This document shows positions 7,599 to 14,108 of a stretch of 18,779 nt of DNA, one piece after another. Every line of letters starts with the position of its first letter. The first letter of the stretch is position 1. The position numbers and the translations under genes are program-made. The notes below the pieces were generated by a model that did no database searches, was not told the DNA's origin, and worked only from the letters and a program-made list of their open reading frames with translations. Source of the stretch: DATBSK01 sp040902705 (lineage in GTDB: Bacteria > Actinomycetota > Acidimicrobiia > IMCC26256 > PALSA-555); contig JBBDWT010000155.1 in the NCBI GenBank assembly GCA_040902705.1, forward strand, positions 1 through 18,779, read 5' to 3'.

Positions 7599-9098
7599 CG
7601 AGATGAGCCGCTCGACGAGCAGGGTGCGCTGGATCTGCCCGGTCGCCGCCGTGCGGGGGAGCGCGTCGACGGTGGCGACGCGCCGCGGCTGCTTGAACCG
7701 GGCCAGTCGGCCATCGCAATGCGCTCGCAGCGCGTCGAGCGTGGGCACCGCGTCGCCCTCGCGCACCACGACGACGGCGGTGACGACCTCACCCCACTCC
7801 GTGTCGGGCAGCCCGACGACGGCGACCTCCGCGATGTCGGGGTGGGTCGCGAGCACGGCCTCGACCTCCGCGGGCGCGACCGTCTCGCCGCCGGTCCGCA
7901 GCACGTCGCGGGCCCGGCCCACGATCGAGAGGTAGCCCTCGTCGTCGAGCACCCCGAGATCGCCGGTGTGGTACCAGGGCGGCCCGCCCGGCGAGACGGG
8001 GGCGAGCGCCTCGCCGTTCGCATCGGGGTGCTCGAAGTAGCCGTCCATCAGGAAGGGGCTGCGGACGCACACCTCCCCTTCGCGCCCGTCGGGGCCGTCG
8101 AGCAGCTCGATCGACACGCCCACGGCGGCCGGGCCGACCGACCCCGGCTTCCGCGCGATGTCGGCGTCGGCGAGCATCGTCGCCAGCCCGACCTCGGTGC
8201 TGCCGTAGTAGATGCGCGTGACCGTGCCGGGGAACGCGCCCTTGATCGCCTCGAGCAGCTCGGGCGGCGTCGCCGACGTGCCGGTGTCGCACTCGCGCAC
8301 GGTCGACAGGTCGTAGGCCGAGAGGTCGGCGTCGAGCACGCGCTGCCACACCGCGGGGATGTGGTACAGGCGCGTCGCGCGACGGCGTTCCGCGGTGCCG
8401 AGCAGCGTCGGGGCGTCGGGTGTCGTCGCGTAGTGGACGGCGCAACGCGTCTGCCACGCGTTGAGCGTCATCGACCAGCCCGACATGTGGAACAGCGGGA
8501 ACATGCACACCGTCCCGCCGGAGTGGTCGGTGAGGTTCCCCTGGAACGAGCGGAGCCAGCTCGTGCGGTGCGAGAGCACGACCCCCTTCGGGCGACCCGT
8601 GCTGCCGCTGGTGAAGAACACGACGTGCGTCGCGTGCTCGGTGAGCCCCGGCGGGTTGCCGTCGTCGGTAGCGGCCTCGCGATCCGCGGCCGCGAACAGC
8701 TCGTCGTGCGTCAGCGGTGCCGATGCCCATCCCGACGCGAGCTCCGCGTGCGGGGCGTCGGCGATCAGCAGGCTCGGCTTGGCGTACTCGAGCACGTCGC
8801 CCGCCTCGTCCGCGCCGAGGCGCGCGTTGACCGGCATGAACGCGGCGCCCACCCTGGCGACCGCGTTGAAGATCGGCATCGCGTCGAGCGAGGTCTCGCC
8901 CCACCAGGCGACGCGGTCGCCGATGCCGACATCCCGGGCCGCGAGGACCCGCGCGACCTGGTTGGCGCGTGCGTCGAGCTCGGCGAACGTGATCTCGCCG
9001 TCGCCCAGGGTGGCCGCCAGCGCCGTGGGGGTGGCCCGGGCGGCGTGCCGGACGATGTCGCCGACGAGGAGGTCGGGCGCCGGCGTGGCGCCGCTCAC
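7590..9098 (-). CDS. Acyl-CoA synthetase/AMP-dependent ligase, A10 lysine replaced
   Basis: A 502-aa class I adenylate-forming enzyme. The phosphate-binding loop is FFTSGSTGRPKGV (about residues 161-173). YGSTE, YHTGDLG and the hinge segment GRARDVLRTGGE are present. The C-terminal A10 motif reads PRTAATGQIQ, with Gln488 where the adenylation lysine normally stands (codon CAG). The GTG start at 9098 overlaps the stop of the upstream small membrane-protein gene as GTGA, so it is probably translationally coupled to it. The binding-protein gene follows 62 bp downstream on the same strand, linking this ligase to the transporter. The open frame extends further upstream, but homology begins at VGDIVRHAARATP. 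Substrate is unknown. Confidence 0.9.
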   Translation of the reverse strand: MSGATPAPDLLVGDIVRHAARATPTALAATLGDGEITFAELDARANQVARVLAARDVGIGDRVAWWGETSLDAMPIFNAVARVGAAFMPVNARLGADEAGDVLEYAKPSLLIADAPHAELASGWASAPLTHDELFAAADREAATDDGNPPGLTEHATHVVFFTSGSTGRPKGVVLSHRTSWLRSFQGNLTDHSGGTVCMFPLFHMSGWSMTLNAWQTRCAVHYATTPDAPTLLGTAERRRATRLYHIPAVWQRVLDADLSAYDLSTVRECDTGTSATPPELLEAIKGAFPGTVTRIYYGSTEVGLATMLADADIARKPGSVGPAAVGVSIELLDGPDGREGEVCVRSPFLMDGYFEHPDANGEALAPVSPGGPPWYHTGDLGVLDDEGYLSIVGRARDVLRTGGETVAPAEVEAVLATHPDIAEVAVVGLPDTEWGEVVTAVVVVREGDAVPTLDALRAHCDGRLARFKQPRRVATVDALPRTAATGQIQRTLLVERLISRP

Positions 9099-9271
9099 TC
9101 CGGAGTGCTCTTCGCGATCAGCTCGAATCCGGCGAACAGGACGATCGCGAAGCAGACGATCGCGATGATGTTCCATGCGGACGCGCCGTCGGTGGACGCC
9201 TCGATGACGTTGGCGGCGAGCGCGACGAGCGCGGCACCGACCATGATGAAGCCTCGCGTGCGGGTGTTCAC
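9095..9271 (-). CDS. Small two-helix membrane protein, unknown function
   Basis: A 58-aa predicted protein. It has a short basic N-terminus (VNTRTRG), a hydrophobic helix at about residues 8-22, a polar loop (EASTDGAS), a second helix at about 33-52 and a charged tail. I do not recognise a family. The GTG start at 9271 is chosen because TACGGT (9284-9279) lies 7 nt upstream as a -10 box, giving a leaderless transcript. Its stop overlaps the ligase start (GTGA, 9095-9098). That overlap and the clear membrane topology are the main reasons to believe it is coding. A later ATG start (residue 10) would remove part of helix 1. Confidence 0.6.
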   Translation of the reverse strand: MNTRTRGFIMVGAALVALAANVIEASTDGASAWNIIAIVCFAIVLFAGFELIAKSTPE

Positions 9272-9278
9272 GCCCGGC

Positions 9279-9284
9279 ACCGTA
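9279..9284 (-). promoter_or_regulatory. Candidate -10 box for the small protein-ligase pair
   Basis: TACGGT on the minus strand ends 7 nt before the GTG at 9271. No TTG-type -35 is evident 17-18 bp upstream. It lies in the 36-bp divergent spacer shared with the reductoisomerase-like gene. Confidence 0.4.
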
Positions 9285-9307
9285 GCCAACCGAAGCGGAG
9301 TGTGCTG

Positions 9308-10282
9308 ATGACGACGATCTACCACGACGGCGACGCCGATCTCTCGGAGCTGGAGGGCTCCGCCGTGGCCGTGGTGGGCTACGGCAACCAGGGTCGTTCG
9401 TGGGCGCTGAACCTGCGCGACTCGGGCTTCGACGTGCAGGTGTGCGTCAGGGCCGACGCGTCGCGCGACCAGGCGGCGGCCGACGGCTTCACGCCCGGCA
9501 CCCTCGACGACGCGAACGACTCCGACGTGATCTGCGTGCTGGTGCCCGACGACGTGATCCCGTCGCTCCCGCTGACCGGACGCGCCGACAGCCTCACGAT
9601 CGTCGCCAGCGGCTACACGCTCGCGTTCGACCGGTTCGATCCCGACGGCGACGTCGGGATGGTCGCGCCCCGCATGCTCGGGCCCGAGGTGCGCGCGTGC
9701 TACCAGGAGGGCATCGGGTTCATCACCGCGGTCGGTGTGCACCACGACGTGACCGGTCGTGCGAAGGAGCGCACGCTGGCAGTCGCGAAGGCGATCGGCG
9801 GGCTCCGTCAGGGGGCGATCGAGCTGACGCCGCGCCAGGAGGCGATCCTCGACCTCGCGGAGGAGCAGGTGCGCGCGCCCGTCATGACGCAGATGACGAG
9901 CACGTACATCCAGTGCCTCCTCGAGCAGGGCATCCCGCTCGAGGCGATCATCGTGGAGACGCTGCTGTCGGGGGAGACGGAGCGGACGATGCGGCTCGTG
10001 CGCGAGCACGGGTACGCGTACCAGTTCGGGTTCCACTCGCCGACGAGCCAGTACGGCCAGCTGTCGCGCCGGGAGGCGTTCGCCGAGGTCGACATGGGCA
10101 CACGCATGCGCGAGCTGCTCGACGACATCGGGTCCGGCCGCTTCGCCGACGAGTGGGACGCCGAGCGCGACGCCGGCTACCCGGTGCTCACCGAGCTCCG
10201 GGAGCAGCACGCGGGGGCGGCGGTCGCCGAGTTCGAGGCCGAGCTCCGCACGAAGCTCGGCCAGGGCGCCACCACGGCCTGA
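9308..10282 (+). CDS. Ketol-acid reductoisomerase-like protein with altered active site
   Basis: A 324-aa protein aligned by eye to class I IlvC along its whole length. The N-terminal Rossmann fold carries GYGNQG (residues 24-29) followed by ALNLRDSG, then MVAP and the knotted C-terminal helical domain. True enzymes convert acetolactate to dihydroxyisovalerate with NADPH and Mg2+. Here the HG(F/L)NIHF segment is SGYTLAF (101-107), and APKGPGH is APRMLGPE (120-127). The second Glu of the ExxxE metal motif is Ser221, with Glu223 nearby. Asp182, Glu186, Glu217 and Ser244 remain. No ilvB, ilvN or leu genes are nearby. ATG at 9308 is preferred to the in-frame GTG at 9302 because GGAG (9297-9300) is 7 nt from the ATG. 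It is probably a paralogue with a different reaction. Confidence 0.85.
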   Translation: MTTIYHDGDADLSELEGSAVAVVGYGNQGRSWALNLRDSGFDVQVCVRADASRDQAAADGFTPGTLDDANDSDVICVLVPDDVIPSLPLTGRADSLTIVASGYTLAFDRFDPDGDVGMVAPRMLGPEVRACYQEGIGFITAVGVHHDVTGRAKERTLAVAKAIGGLRQGAIELTPRQEAILDLAEEQVRAPVMTQMTSTYIQCLLEQGIPLEAIIVETLLSGETERTMRLVREHGYAYQFGFHSPTSQYGQLSRREAFAEVDMGTRMRELLDDIGSGRFADEWDAERDAGYPVLTELREQHAGAAVAEFEAELRTKLGQGATTA

Positions 10283-10306
10283 GACCGCTGCGGCCGGTGT
10301 GCGGGG

Positions 10307-10320
10307 TCAGGGTGCCCTGA
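10307..10320 (+). terminator. Short hairpin after the reductoisomerase-like gene
   Basis: TCAGGG TG CCCTGA is a perfect 6-bp stem with a 2-nt loop, 24 nt after the stop at 10282 and before the next promoter. No U-tract follows. It is a weak candidate terminator. Confidence 0.3.
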
Positions 10321-10334
10321 GCTATCGCCACGGG

Positions 10335-10371
10335 TTGGCAACCGACAATAATTGTTGATAAGGTTGCGCTC
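10335..10371 (+). promoter_or_regulatory. PerR-like gene promoter with Fur/PerR-type dyad
   Basis: TTGGCA (10335-10340), an 18-bp spacer and TAAGGT (10359-10364) form a promoter that puts the transcription start at the GTG of the regulator gene (10372). Between the boxes lies ACAATAATTGT (10345-10355), a 5-1-5 dyad in an AT-rich island resembling a Fur/PerR box. An outer pair GCAACC / GGTTGC (10338-10343, 10362-10367) brackets it. The location argues for autoregulation. Confidence 0.6.
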
Positions 10372-10800
10372 GTGACCCCAGTGGAAGAGCTCACCGAGAG
10401 GTTCCGGGCGGCCGGCCTGCGGATGACCCCGCAGCGTCAGGTCATCTTCCGGCTGCTCCACGGCAACGATGAGCATCCCACCGTCGAGTCGCTCCACGAA
10501 GCGGCCCGGGGCGAGATGCCGACGATCTCGCTCAAGACCGTGTACCAGACGGTCCACGACCTCGAGTCGATGGGGGAGGTCACGCTGCTCGACCTCGGGA
10601 CGGGCAGCGTGCGGGTCGACCCCAACGTCGACCATCGGCACCAGCACCTGATCTGCACCCGCTGCAACAAGGTGCGCGACGTCGTCGTCGACGTCGGCGA
10701 CCTTCCCCTCCCGGCCGGCGGGCGCACGGGCTTCACCGTCGAGGACGTCGAGGTGCAGTTCCGCGGGGTGTGCGACGAGTGCGCACCCGTGTCCGCCTGA
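10372..10800 (+). CDS. Fur family regulator, PerR-like
   Basis: A 142-aa metal-dependent repressor of normal Fur length. The N-terminal winged helix contains MTPQRQVIFRLL and the recognition region ISLKTVYQTVHDLESMG. The C-terminal half has the HQHLICTRC motif and two structural zinc pairs (Cys95/Cys98 and Cys134/Cys137). By eye the PerR regulatory ligands are matched by His35, Asp83 (one-residue shift), His90, His92 and Asp103. The Asp, rather than Glu, and the GVCDEC ending favour peroxide-sensing PerR over iron-sensing Fur. The next gene encodes a rubrerythrin, a classic PerR-type partner. The GTG start is supported by the promoter position and by the family N-terminus. It is likely autoregulated through the dyad at 10345-10355. 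Confidence 0.88.
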   Translation: MTPVEELTERFRAAGLRMTPQRQVIFRLLHGNDEHPTVESLHEAARGEMPTISLKTVYQTVHDLESMGEVTLLDLGTGSVRVDPNVDHRHQHLICTRCNKVRDVVVDVGDLPLPAGGRTGFTVEDVEVQFRGVCDECAPVSA

Positions 10801-10822
10801 TCCGTCCGACCGAGACCACCGA

Positions 10823-10861
10823 CCGACCGACCGACGCAAGCAACCCGACCGACCGACGCAA
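10823..10861 (+). repeat. 22-bp-period tandem repeat in the perR-rubrerythrin spacer
   Basis: CCGACCGACCGACGCAA occurs at 10823-10839 and again at 10845-10861, 22 bp apart. It is built on a GACC tetranucleotide. It occupies the untranslated spacer before the rubrerythrin ribosome binding site (AAGGAG, 10866-10871). It is too short and too simple for a CRISPR. Confidence 0.7.
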
Positions 10862-10881
10862 ACAGAAGGAGCACCACGACG

Positions 10882-11301
10882 ATGCCGGACCTCAAGGGTA
10901 CGCAGACCGAGGACAACCTCAAGGCTGCGTTCGCAGGTGAGAGCCAGGCGAACCGCCGCTACCTGTACTTCGCGCAGAAGGCCGACGTCGAGGGCTACCC
11001 CGACGTCGCGGCGCTCTTCCGCTCCGTGGCGGAAGGTGAGACGGGCCACGCGTTCGGCCACTTCGACTTCCTCGCGGAGGTCGGTGACCCCGTGACGGGT
11101 GAGCCGGTCGGCGCGACCGACAACAACCTCAAGTCGGCCATCGCCGGCGAGACGTACGAGTACAGCGAGATGTACCCCGGCTTCTCGAAGACCGCCCGCG
11201 ACGAGGGCTTCGACGAGGTCGCCGAGTGGCTCGAGACGCTCGCCCGCGCCGAGAAGAGCCACGCGGGTCGCTTCGCCCAGGGGCTCGAGTCGCTGAGCTA
11301 G
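10882..11301 (+). CDS. Rubrerythrin, di-iron domain only
   Basis: A 139-aa ferritin-like protein. Rubrerythrins reduce hydrogen peroxide in the cytoplasm at a di-iron centre. The two ligand sets are visible: Glu20, then E53-x-x-H56 (EGETGHAFGH), then Glu90 with Glu93 (AGETYEYSE), and E124-x-x-H127 (EKSH). There is no C-terminal rubredoxin CxxC domain, so an outside electron donor would be needed. The start ATG follows AAGGAG (10866-10871) by 10 nt. It lies 81 bp after the PerR-like gene, very probably in one operon and under its control. A strong hairpin follows the stop. Confidence 0.94.
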   Translation: MPDLKGTQTEDNLKAAFAGESQANRRYLYFAQKADVEGYPDVAALFRSVAEGETGHAFGHFDFLAEVGDPVTGEPVGATDNNLKSAIAGETYEYSEMYPGFSKTARDEGFDEVAEWLETLARAEKSHAGRFAQGLESLS

Positions 11302-11326
11302 CTCCGGCTCCTGCACCGCACGACTG

Positions 11327-11353
11327 CGGCCCCGGGGCATCGCCCCGGGGCCG
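11327..11353 (+). terminator. GC-rich terminator-like hairpin after rubrerythrin
   Basis: CGGCCCCGGGGC / GCCCCGGGGCCG form a perfect 12-bp stem with a 3-nt loop, 25 nt after the rubrerythrin stop. No U-tract follows, as is common in high-GC actinobacteria. I see no clear promoter between it and the next gene, so partial read-through is likely. Confidence 0.65.
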
Positions 11354-11430
11354 TCACCGTCCTCGACCCGTCCACCCGATCCAGGTGCTGGCCCGGGGCC
11401 ATGGGCTCGAAGAGGAGACGTGAGACGACG

Positions 11431-12015
11431 ATGCGCAAGCTGACGAACGCCGACATCAAGGACCTGCGCGAGTACGAGCGCGAGCGCGACGCGTTCCGCG
11501 GCGAGATCATCGCGATGAAGAAGCGACGCCGCATCGCGCTCGGTGACATCGTGACCGTCGTGTTCGAGAACGCGGCGACGATGCGCTTCCAGATCCAGGA
11601 GATGGCACGCGCCGAACGGATGCTGCGCGACGAGCAGATCGCGCACGAGGTCGAGACCTACAACGACCTCATCCCCGAGGACGGCGAGCTGTCAAGCACG
11701 TTCTTCATCGAGATCGACGACGAGGAGTCGCTGCGGTACTGGCTCCCGCGTCTGACCGAGATCGAGCAGTACGTCGCGTTCATCGTCGGCGACGAGGTCG
11801 TCCGCGGCTACGAGCCGAACGTCGAGCGCCTCACGCGCGAGGACATCACGACGACGGTGCACTACCTGAAGTGGAAGTTCACGTCGGAGCAGCAGCGCGC
11901 GTTCGCCGACGAGGGCGTGAAGGTGCGGATCGTCGTGGACCATCCCGAGTACCAGGCCGACGTCGAGCTCTCGCCGGAGCAGCGCGAGGAGCTCGTCGGC
12001 GACTTCGCCGCGTGA
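11431..12015 (+). CDS. DUF3501 family protein
   Basis: A 194-aa soluble protein matching the DUF3501 pattern by eye: an N-terminal LTNADIKDLREYERERDAFR, then KKRRRIALG, the very characteristic FQIQEMARAERM, an acidic YNDLIPEDGEL, and HYLKWKF near the C-terminus. Biochemical function is unknown. As I recall, relatives are often encoded beside rubrerythrin and Fe-S oxidoreductase genes, which fits this setting and points to redox stress. An ATG at 11401 is in frame, but family homology begins at MRKLTNADI, so 11431 is chosen. AGGAG at 11413-11417 is 13 nt away, rather far. The stop overlaps an in-frame GTG of the dUTPase gene, suggesting coupling. Confidence 0.85.
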   Translation: MRKLTNADIKDLREYERERDAFRGEIIAMKKRRRIALGDIVTVVFENAATMRFQIQEMARAERMLRDEQIAHEVETYNDLIPEDGELSSTFFIEIDDEESLRYWLPRLTEIEQYVAFIVGDEVVRGYEPNVERLTREDITTTVHYLKWKFTSEQQRAFADEGVKVRIVVDHPEYQADVELSPEQREELVGDFAA

Positions 12016-12017
12016 GC

Positions 12018-12455
12018 ATGCGGATCGAGATCACGCGCCTCGACCCGGGCCTCCCACTCCCGTCGCAGGCCCACGCGCACGACGCGGGGTACGACCTGCA
12101 CGCCCGGGAGGCGACGACGCTCGCGGCCCGAGGCGGGCGCGCGCTGATCCCGACGGGGCTGGCCGTCGCCATCCCGCCCGGGTACGCCGGCCTCGTGCTG
12201 CCGCGCTCCGGCATCGCGCTGCGCCACGGCGTCACCTGCCTGAACACCCCTGGCCTGATCGACCCGCAGTACCGCGGCGAGCTCAAGGTGCTCCTGGTCA
12301 ACACCGATCCGGACCTCGCGTACGAGATCGAGCGTGGCGATCGCATCGCGCAGCTGGTCGTCGCACCGGTCGAGTCCGCGATCGAGTGGACCGAGGTCGA
12401 CCACCTCGACGACACGTCGCGCGACACCTTCGGCTTCGGCTCCACCGGCCGCTGA
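12018..12455 (+). CDS. dut: dUTP diphosphatase (dUTPase)
   Basis: A 145-aa trimeric-type dUTPase that hydrolyses dUTP to dUMP and pyrophosphate, keeping uracil out of DNA. Motif 1 is DAGYDL (22-27), motif 2 PRSG (62-65), motif 3 GLIDPQYRGE (79-88) with catalytic Asp82, and motif 4 RGDRIAQL (107-114). Motif 5 is RDTFGFGSTG (135-144), where family members have RGxGGFGSTG, so two glycines are replaced in the flexible lid. The start could be GTG 12012, which overlaps the DUF3501 stop as GTGA, or ATG 12018; the ATG gives the usual N-terminus. It is probably cotranscribed with the DUF3501 gene. Confidence 0.95.
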   Translation: MRIEITRLDPGLPLPSQAHAHDAGYDLHAREATTLAARGGRALIPTGLAVAIPPGYAGLVLPRSGIALRHGVTCLNTPGLIDPQYRGELKVLLVNTDPDLAYEIERGDRIAQLVVAPVESAIEWTEVDHLDDTSRDTFGFGSTGR

Positions 12456-12465
12456 ACCCCCCGGT

Positions 12466-12503
12466 TGCGTCTCTCACCGTCGTGGGGCGGGTCGAGAGAC
12501 GCA
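12466..12503. repeat. 38-bp palindromic dispersed repeat, copy 1
   Basis: Arms TGCGTCTCTC and GAGAGACGCA are perfect inverted repeats around an 18-bp centre that includes CGTCGTGGGGCGGG. A further three pairs (ACC/GGT) form past a bulged C. It starts 11 bp after the dut stop and resembles a REP-type element. Copy 2 at 14054-14091 is identical except for one base. Confidence 0.8.
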
Positions 12504-12514
12504 TGTCGATGACC

Positions 12515-12548
12515 CCGACCCGACGGGTGGTCGGCGGCGGCGTACGGT
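12515..12548 (+). promoter_or_regulatory. Candidate promoter of the phosphoesterase gene
   Basis: The -10-like TACGGT (12543-12548) ends 7 nt before the ATG at 12556, giving a leaderless transcript. Where the -35 should be there is no TTG-type box but an inverted repeat CCGACC / GGTCGG (12515-12520 and 12529-12534), a possible regulator site. Confidence 0.4.
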
Positions 12549-12555
12549 TTCCGGC

Positions 12556-14040
12556 ATGGCGGAGACGGAGCCGCGTCCGCTCGATCGGCGGACCTTCCTC
12601 GGGGGCGCGCTCGCGGCGGCGGGCGGGGTCGCCTTGGGCGCCAACCGGATCACCGACCTCAGCTTCACCCGCAACCGCCGGATCGCGCTCGCGCCCGATC
12701 GCATGTTCGAGCTGCCCGCCGCGGAGGCGCCCATCGACACCGTCGTGATCCTGATGCTCGAGAACCGCTCGTTCGACCACCTCCTGGGATGGCTCGGCAC
12801 CGACGAGGCGTATCTCGAGGAAGGCCGGCGTCGGTTCGGGAGCAAGTTCCGGATCGCGGCATCGACCGACGAGGAGTACCTCGATCCGGAAGGTCGCCAG
12901 TTCCGCACCCACGAGGCGTTCGACGGCCTCAAAGGTGAGTCCGGCGCGCTCCGTGGGTGCCACTACAACATCCCCGGGCATTCGTGGACGCAGGGACGAG
13001 CTCAGCGCGACCGCGGCTTCCTCGGGGAGGGCACCGGCAACGACGAGTACGCCATCAGCTACTTCGACGGCAACGCGTTCCCGTACCACCGCGCGATCTC
13101 GTCGAGCTTCACGGTGCTGGATCACTACTTCTCGTCGGTGCTCGGCCCGACGTTTCCGAACCGCCAGTACCTGCACTCGGCGCAGTCGGAGGGATACAAG
13201 TCCGATCCCGGCCCGTTGAAGTCGGGGATCTTCAAGGCCGAGACGATCTGGGACCGGCTCATGGCCGCCAACGTGCCCGCGACCTACTACTACACCGACA
13301 TCCCGCTGCTGCGGCTGTGGGGCCCGCACCTCAAGCCGTTGGTCGCGCCGGTGACGCAGTACTTCGAGCAGGCCTTGGCCGGCACGCTGCCGAACGTGGT
13401 GATGGTGGAGCCGAGCTTCAAGGGCCGCAACCGGGCCGACGGCCATCCGCGCGGCGACCTCCGGATCGCCGCGGCGTTCGCCGGTGTGGTGGTCGAGGCG
13501 CTCCTGCACTCTCCGCAGTGGCAACGGAGCATGCTCGTGATCGCGCACGACGAGTGGGGTGGCTTCTTCGACCACGTCACCCCGCCGCGCTTCCCCGACG
13601 CGCGTGCGAGTGACAACGACGCGGACGACTTCTCCCAGGCCGGGTTCCGGGTCGCGGCGGCACTCGTGTCGCCGTTCGCGGCGGGAAATGCCGTCGACTC
13701 CACGCCCTACGACCACACGTCGATCCTGCGGTTCCTCGAGTGGCGGTTCCTCGGCGCACCCGCTCGCGGGACGCACCGCGGCAGCGGATCGCGGTGGTGG
13801 CTCACCACGCGTGATCGACACGCGCATCCCATCGGGCAGACGCTCGCGTCGACGCCCGTCAACACCGATGTCGAATCGTTGATCGGGGCCACGGTGACGG
13901 TGGACCTGCCGAACTCGGTGGCGGAGTGTGCCGACCCCGACTCCAACAAGGGCGAGGCCCCGTTCGAGACCCACACGAGCTTCGACGAAGAGGTGTCGAT
14001 CTCGCACCCCGTCGTCAAGGACCGTCCCTGGGAGCCCTGA
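12556..14040 (+). CDS. Tat-exported phosphoesterase (phospholipase C/acid phosphatase family)
   Basis: A 494-aa member of the phosphoesterase family that includes bacterial phospholipase C and AcpA, which cleave phosphodiesters or phosphomonoesters outside the cytoplasm. The N-terminus is a twin-arginine signal: DRRTFLGG (residues 10-17) and a weakly hydrophobic alanine/glycine stretch. The catalytic motif ILMLENRSFDHLLGW (about 65-79) follows, then GPTFPNRQY and HDEWGGFFDHV, both family landmarks for metal and nucleophile sites. Length fits the family. It stands alone between two direct 38-bp repeats. A -10 box 7 nt upstream supports the ATG at 12556. Substrate (phospholipid or phosphate ester) is not decided by the sequence. 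Confidence 0.92.
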   Translation: MAETEPRPLDRRTFLGGALAAAGGVALGANRITDLSFTRNRRIALAPDRMFELPAAEAPIDTVVILMLENRSFDHLLGWLGTDEAYLEEGRRRFGSKFRIAASTDEEYLDPEGRQFRTHEAFDGLKGESGALRGCHYNIPGHSWTQGRAQRDRGFLGEGTGNDEYAISYFDGNAFPYHRAISSSFTVLDHYFSSVLGPTFPNRQYLHSAQSEGYKSDPGPLKSGIFKAETIWDRLMAANVPATYYYTDIPLLRLWGPHLKPLVAPVTQYFEQALAGTLPNVVMVEPSFKGRNRADGHPRGDLRIAAAFAGVVVEALLHSPQWQRSMLVIAHDEWGGFFDHVTPPRFPDARASDNDADDFSQAGFRVAAALVSPFAAGNAVDSTPYDHTSILRFLEWRFLGAPARGTHRGSGSRWWLTTRDRHAHPIGQTLASTPVNTDVESLIGATVTVDLPNSVAECADPDSNKGEAPFETHTSFDEEVSISHPVVKDRPWEP

Positions 14041-14053
14041 CCTGTTCCCTTGA

Positions 14054-14091
14054 TGCGTCCCTCACCGTCGTGGGGCGGGTCGAGAGACGCA
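14054..14091. repeat. 38-bp palindromic dispersed repeat, copy 2
   Basis: Same orientation and length as copy 1, with one change (TGCGTCCCTC for TGCGTCTCTC) that puts a mismatch in the stem. It starts 14 bp after the phosphoesterase stop. The two copies therefore bracket that gene as direct repeats about 1.55 kb apart. Confidence 0.8.
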
Positions 14092-14108
14092 GGCAGAAAG
14101 ACGCTGAC

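Noticed and set aside
7527..9308. 593-codon plus-strand frame
   Set aside because: Antisense shadow of the second acyl-CoA ligase; no recognisable domain.
10801..10881. CRISPR-like repeat array
   Set aside because: Just two short copies of a GACC-based sequence with 5-bp spacing, and no cas genes.
12298..14007. 569-codon minus-strand frame
   Set aside because: Antisense shadow of the phosphoesterase gene, rich in Arg and Val, with no motif.
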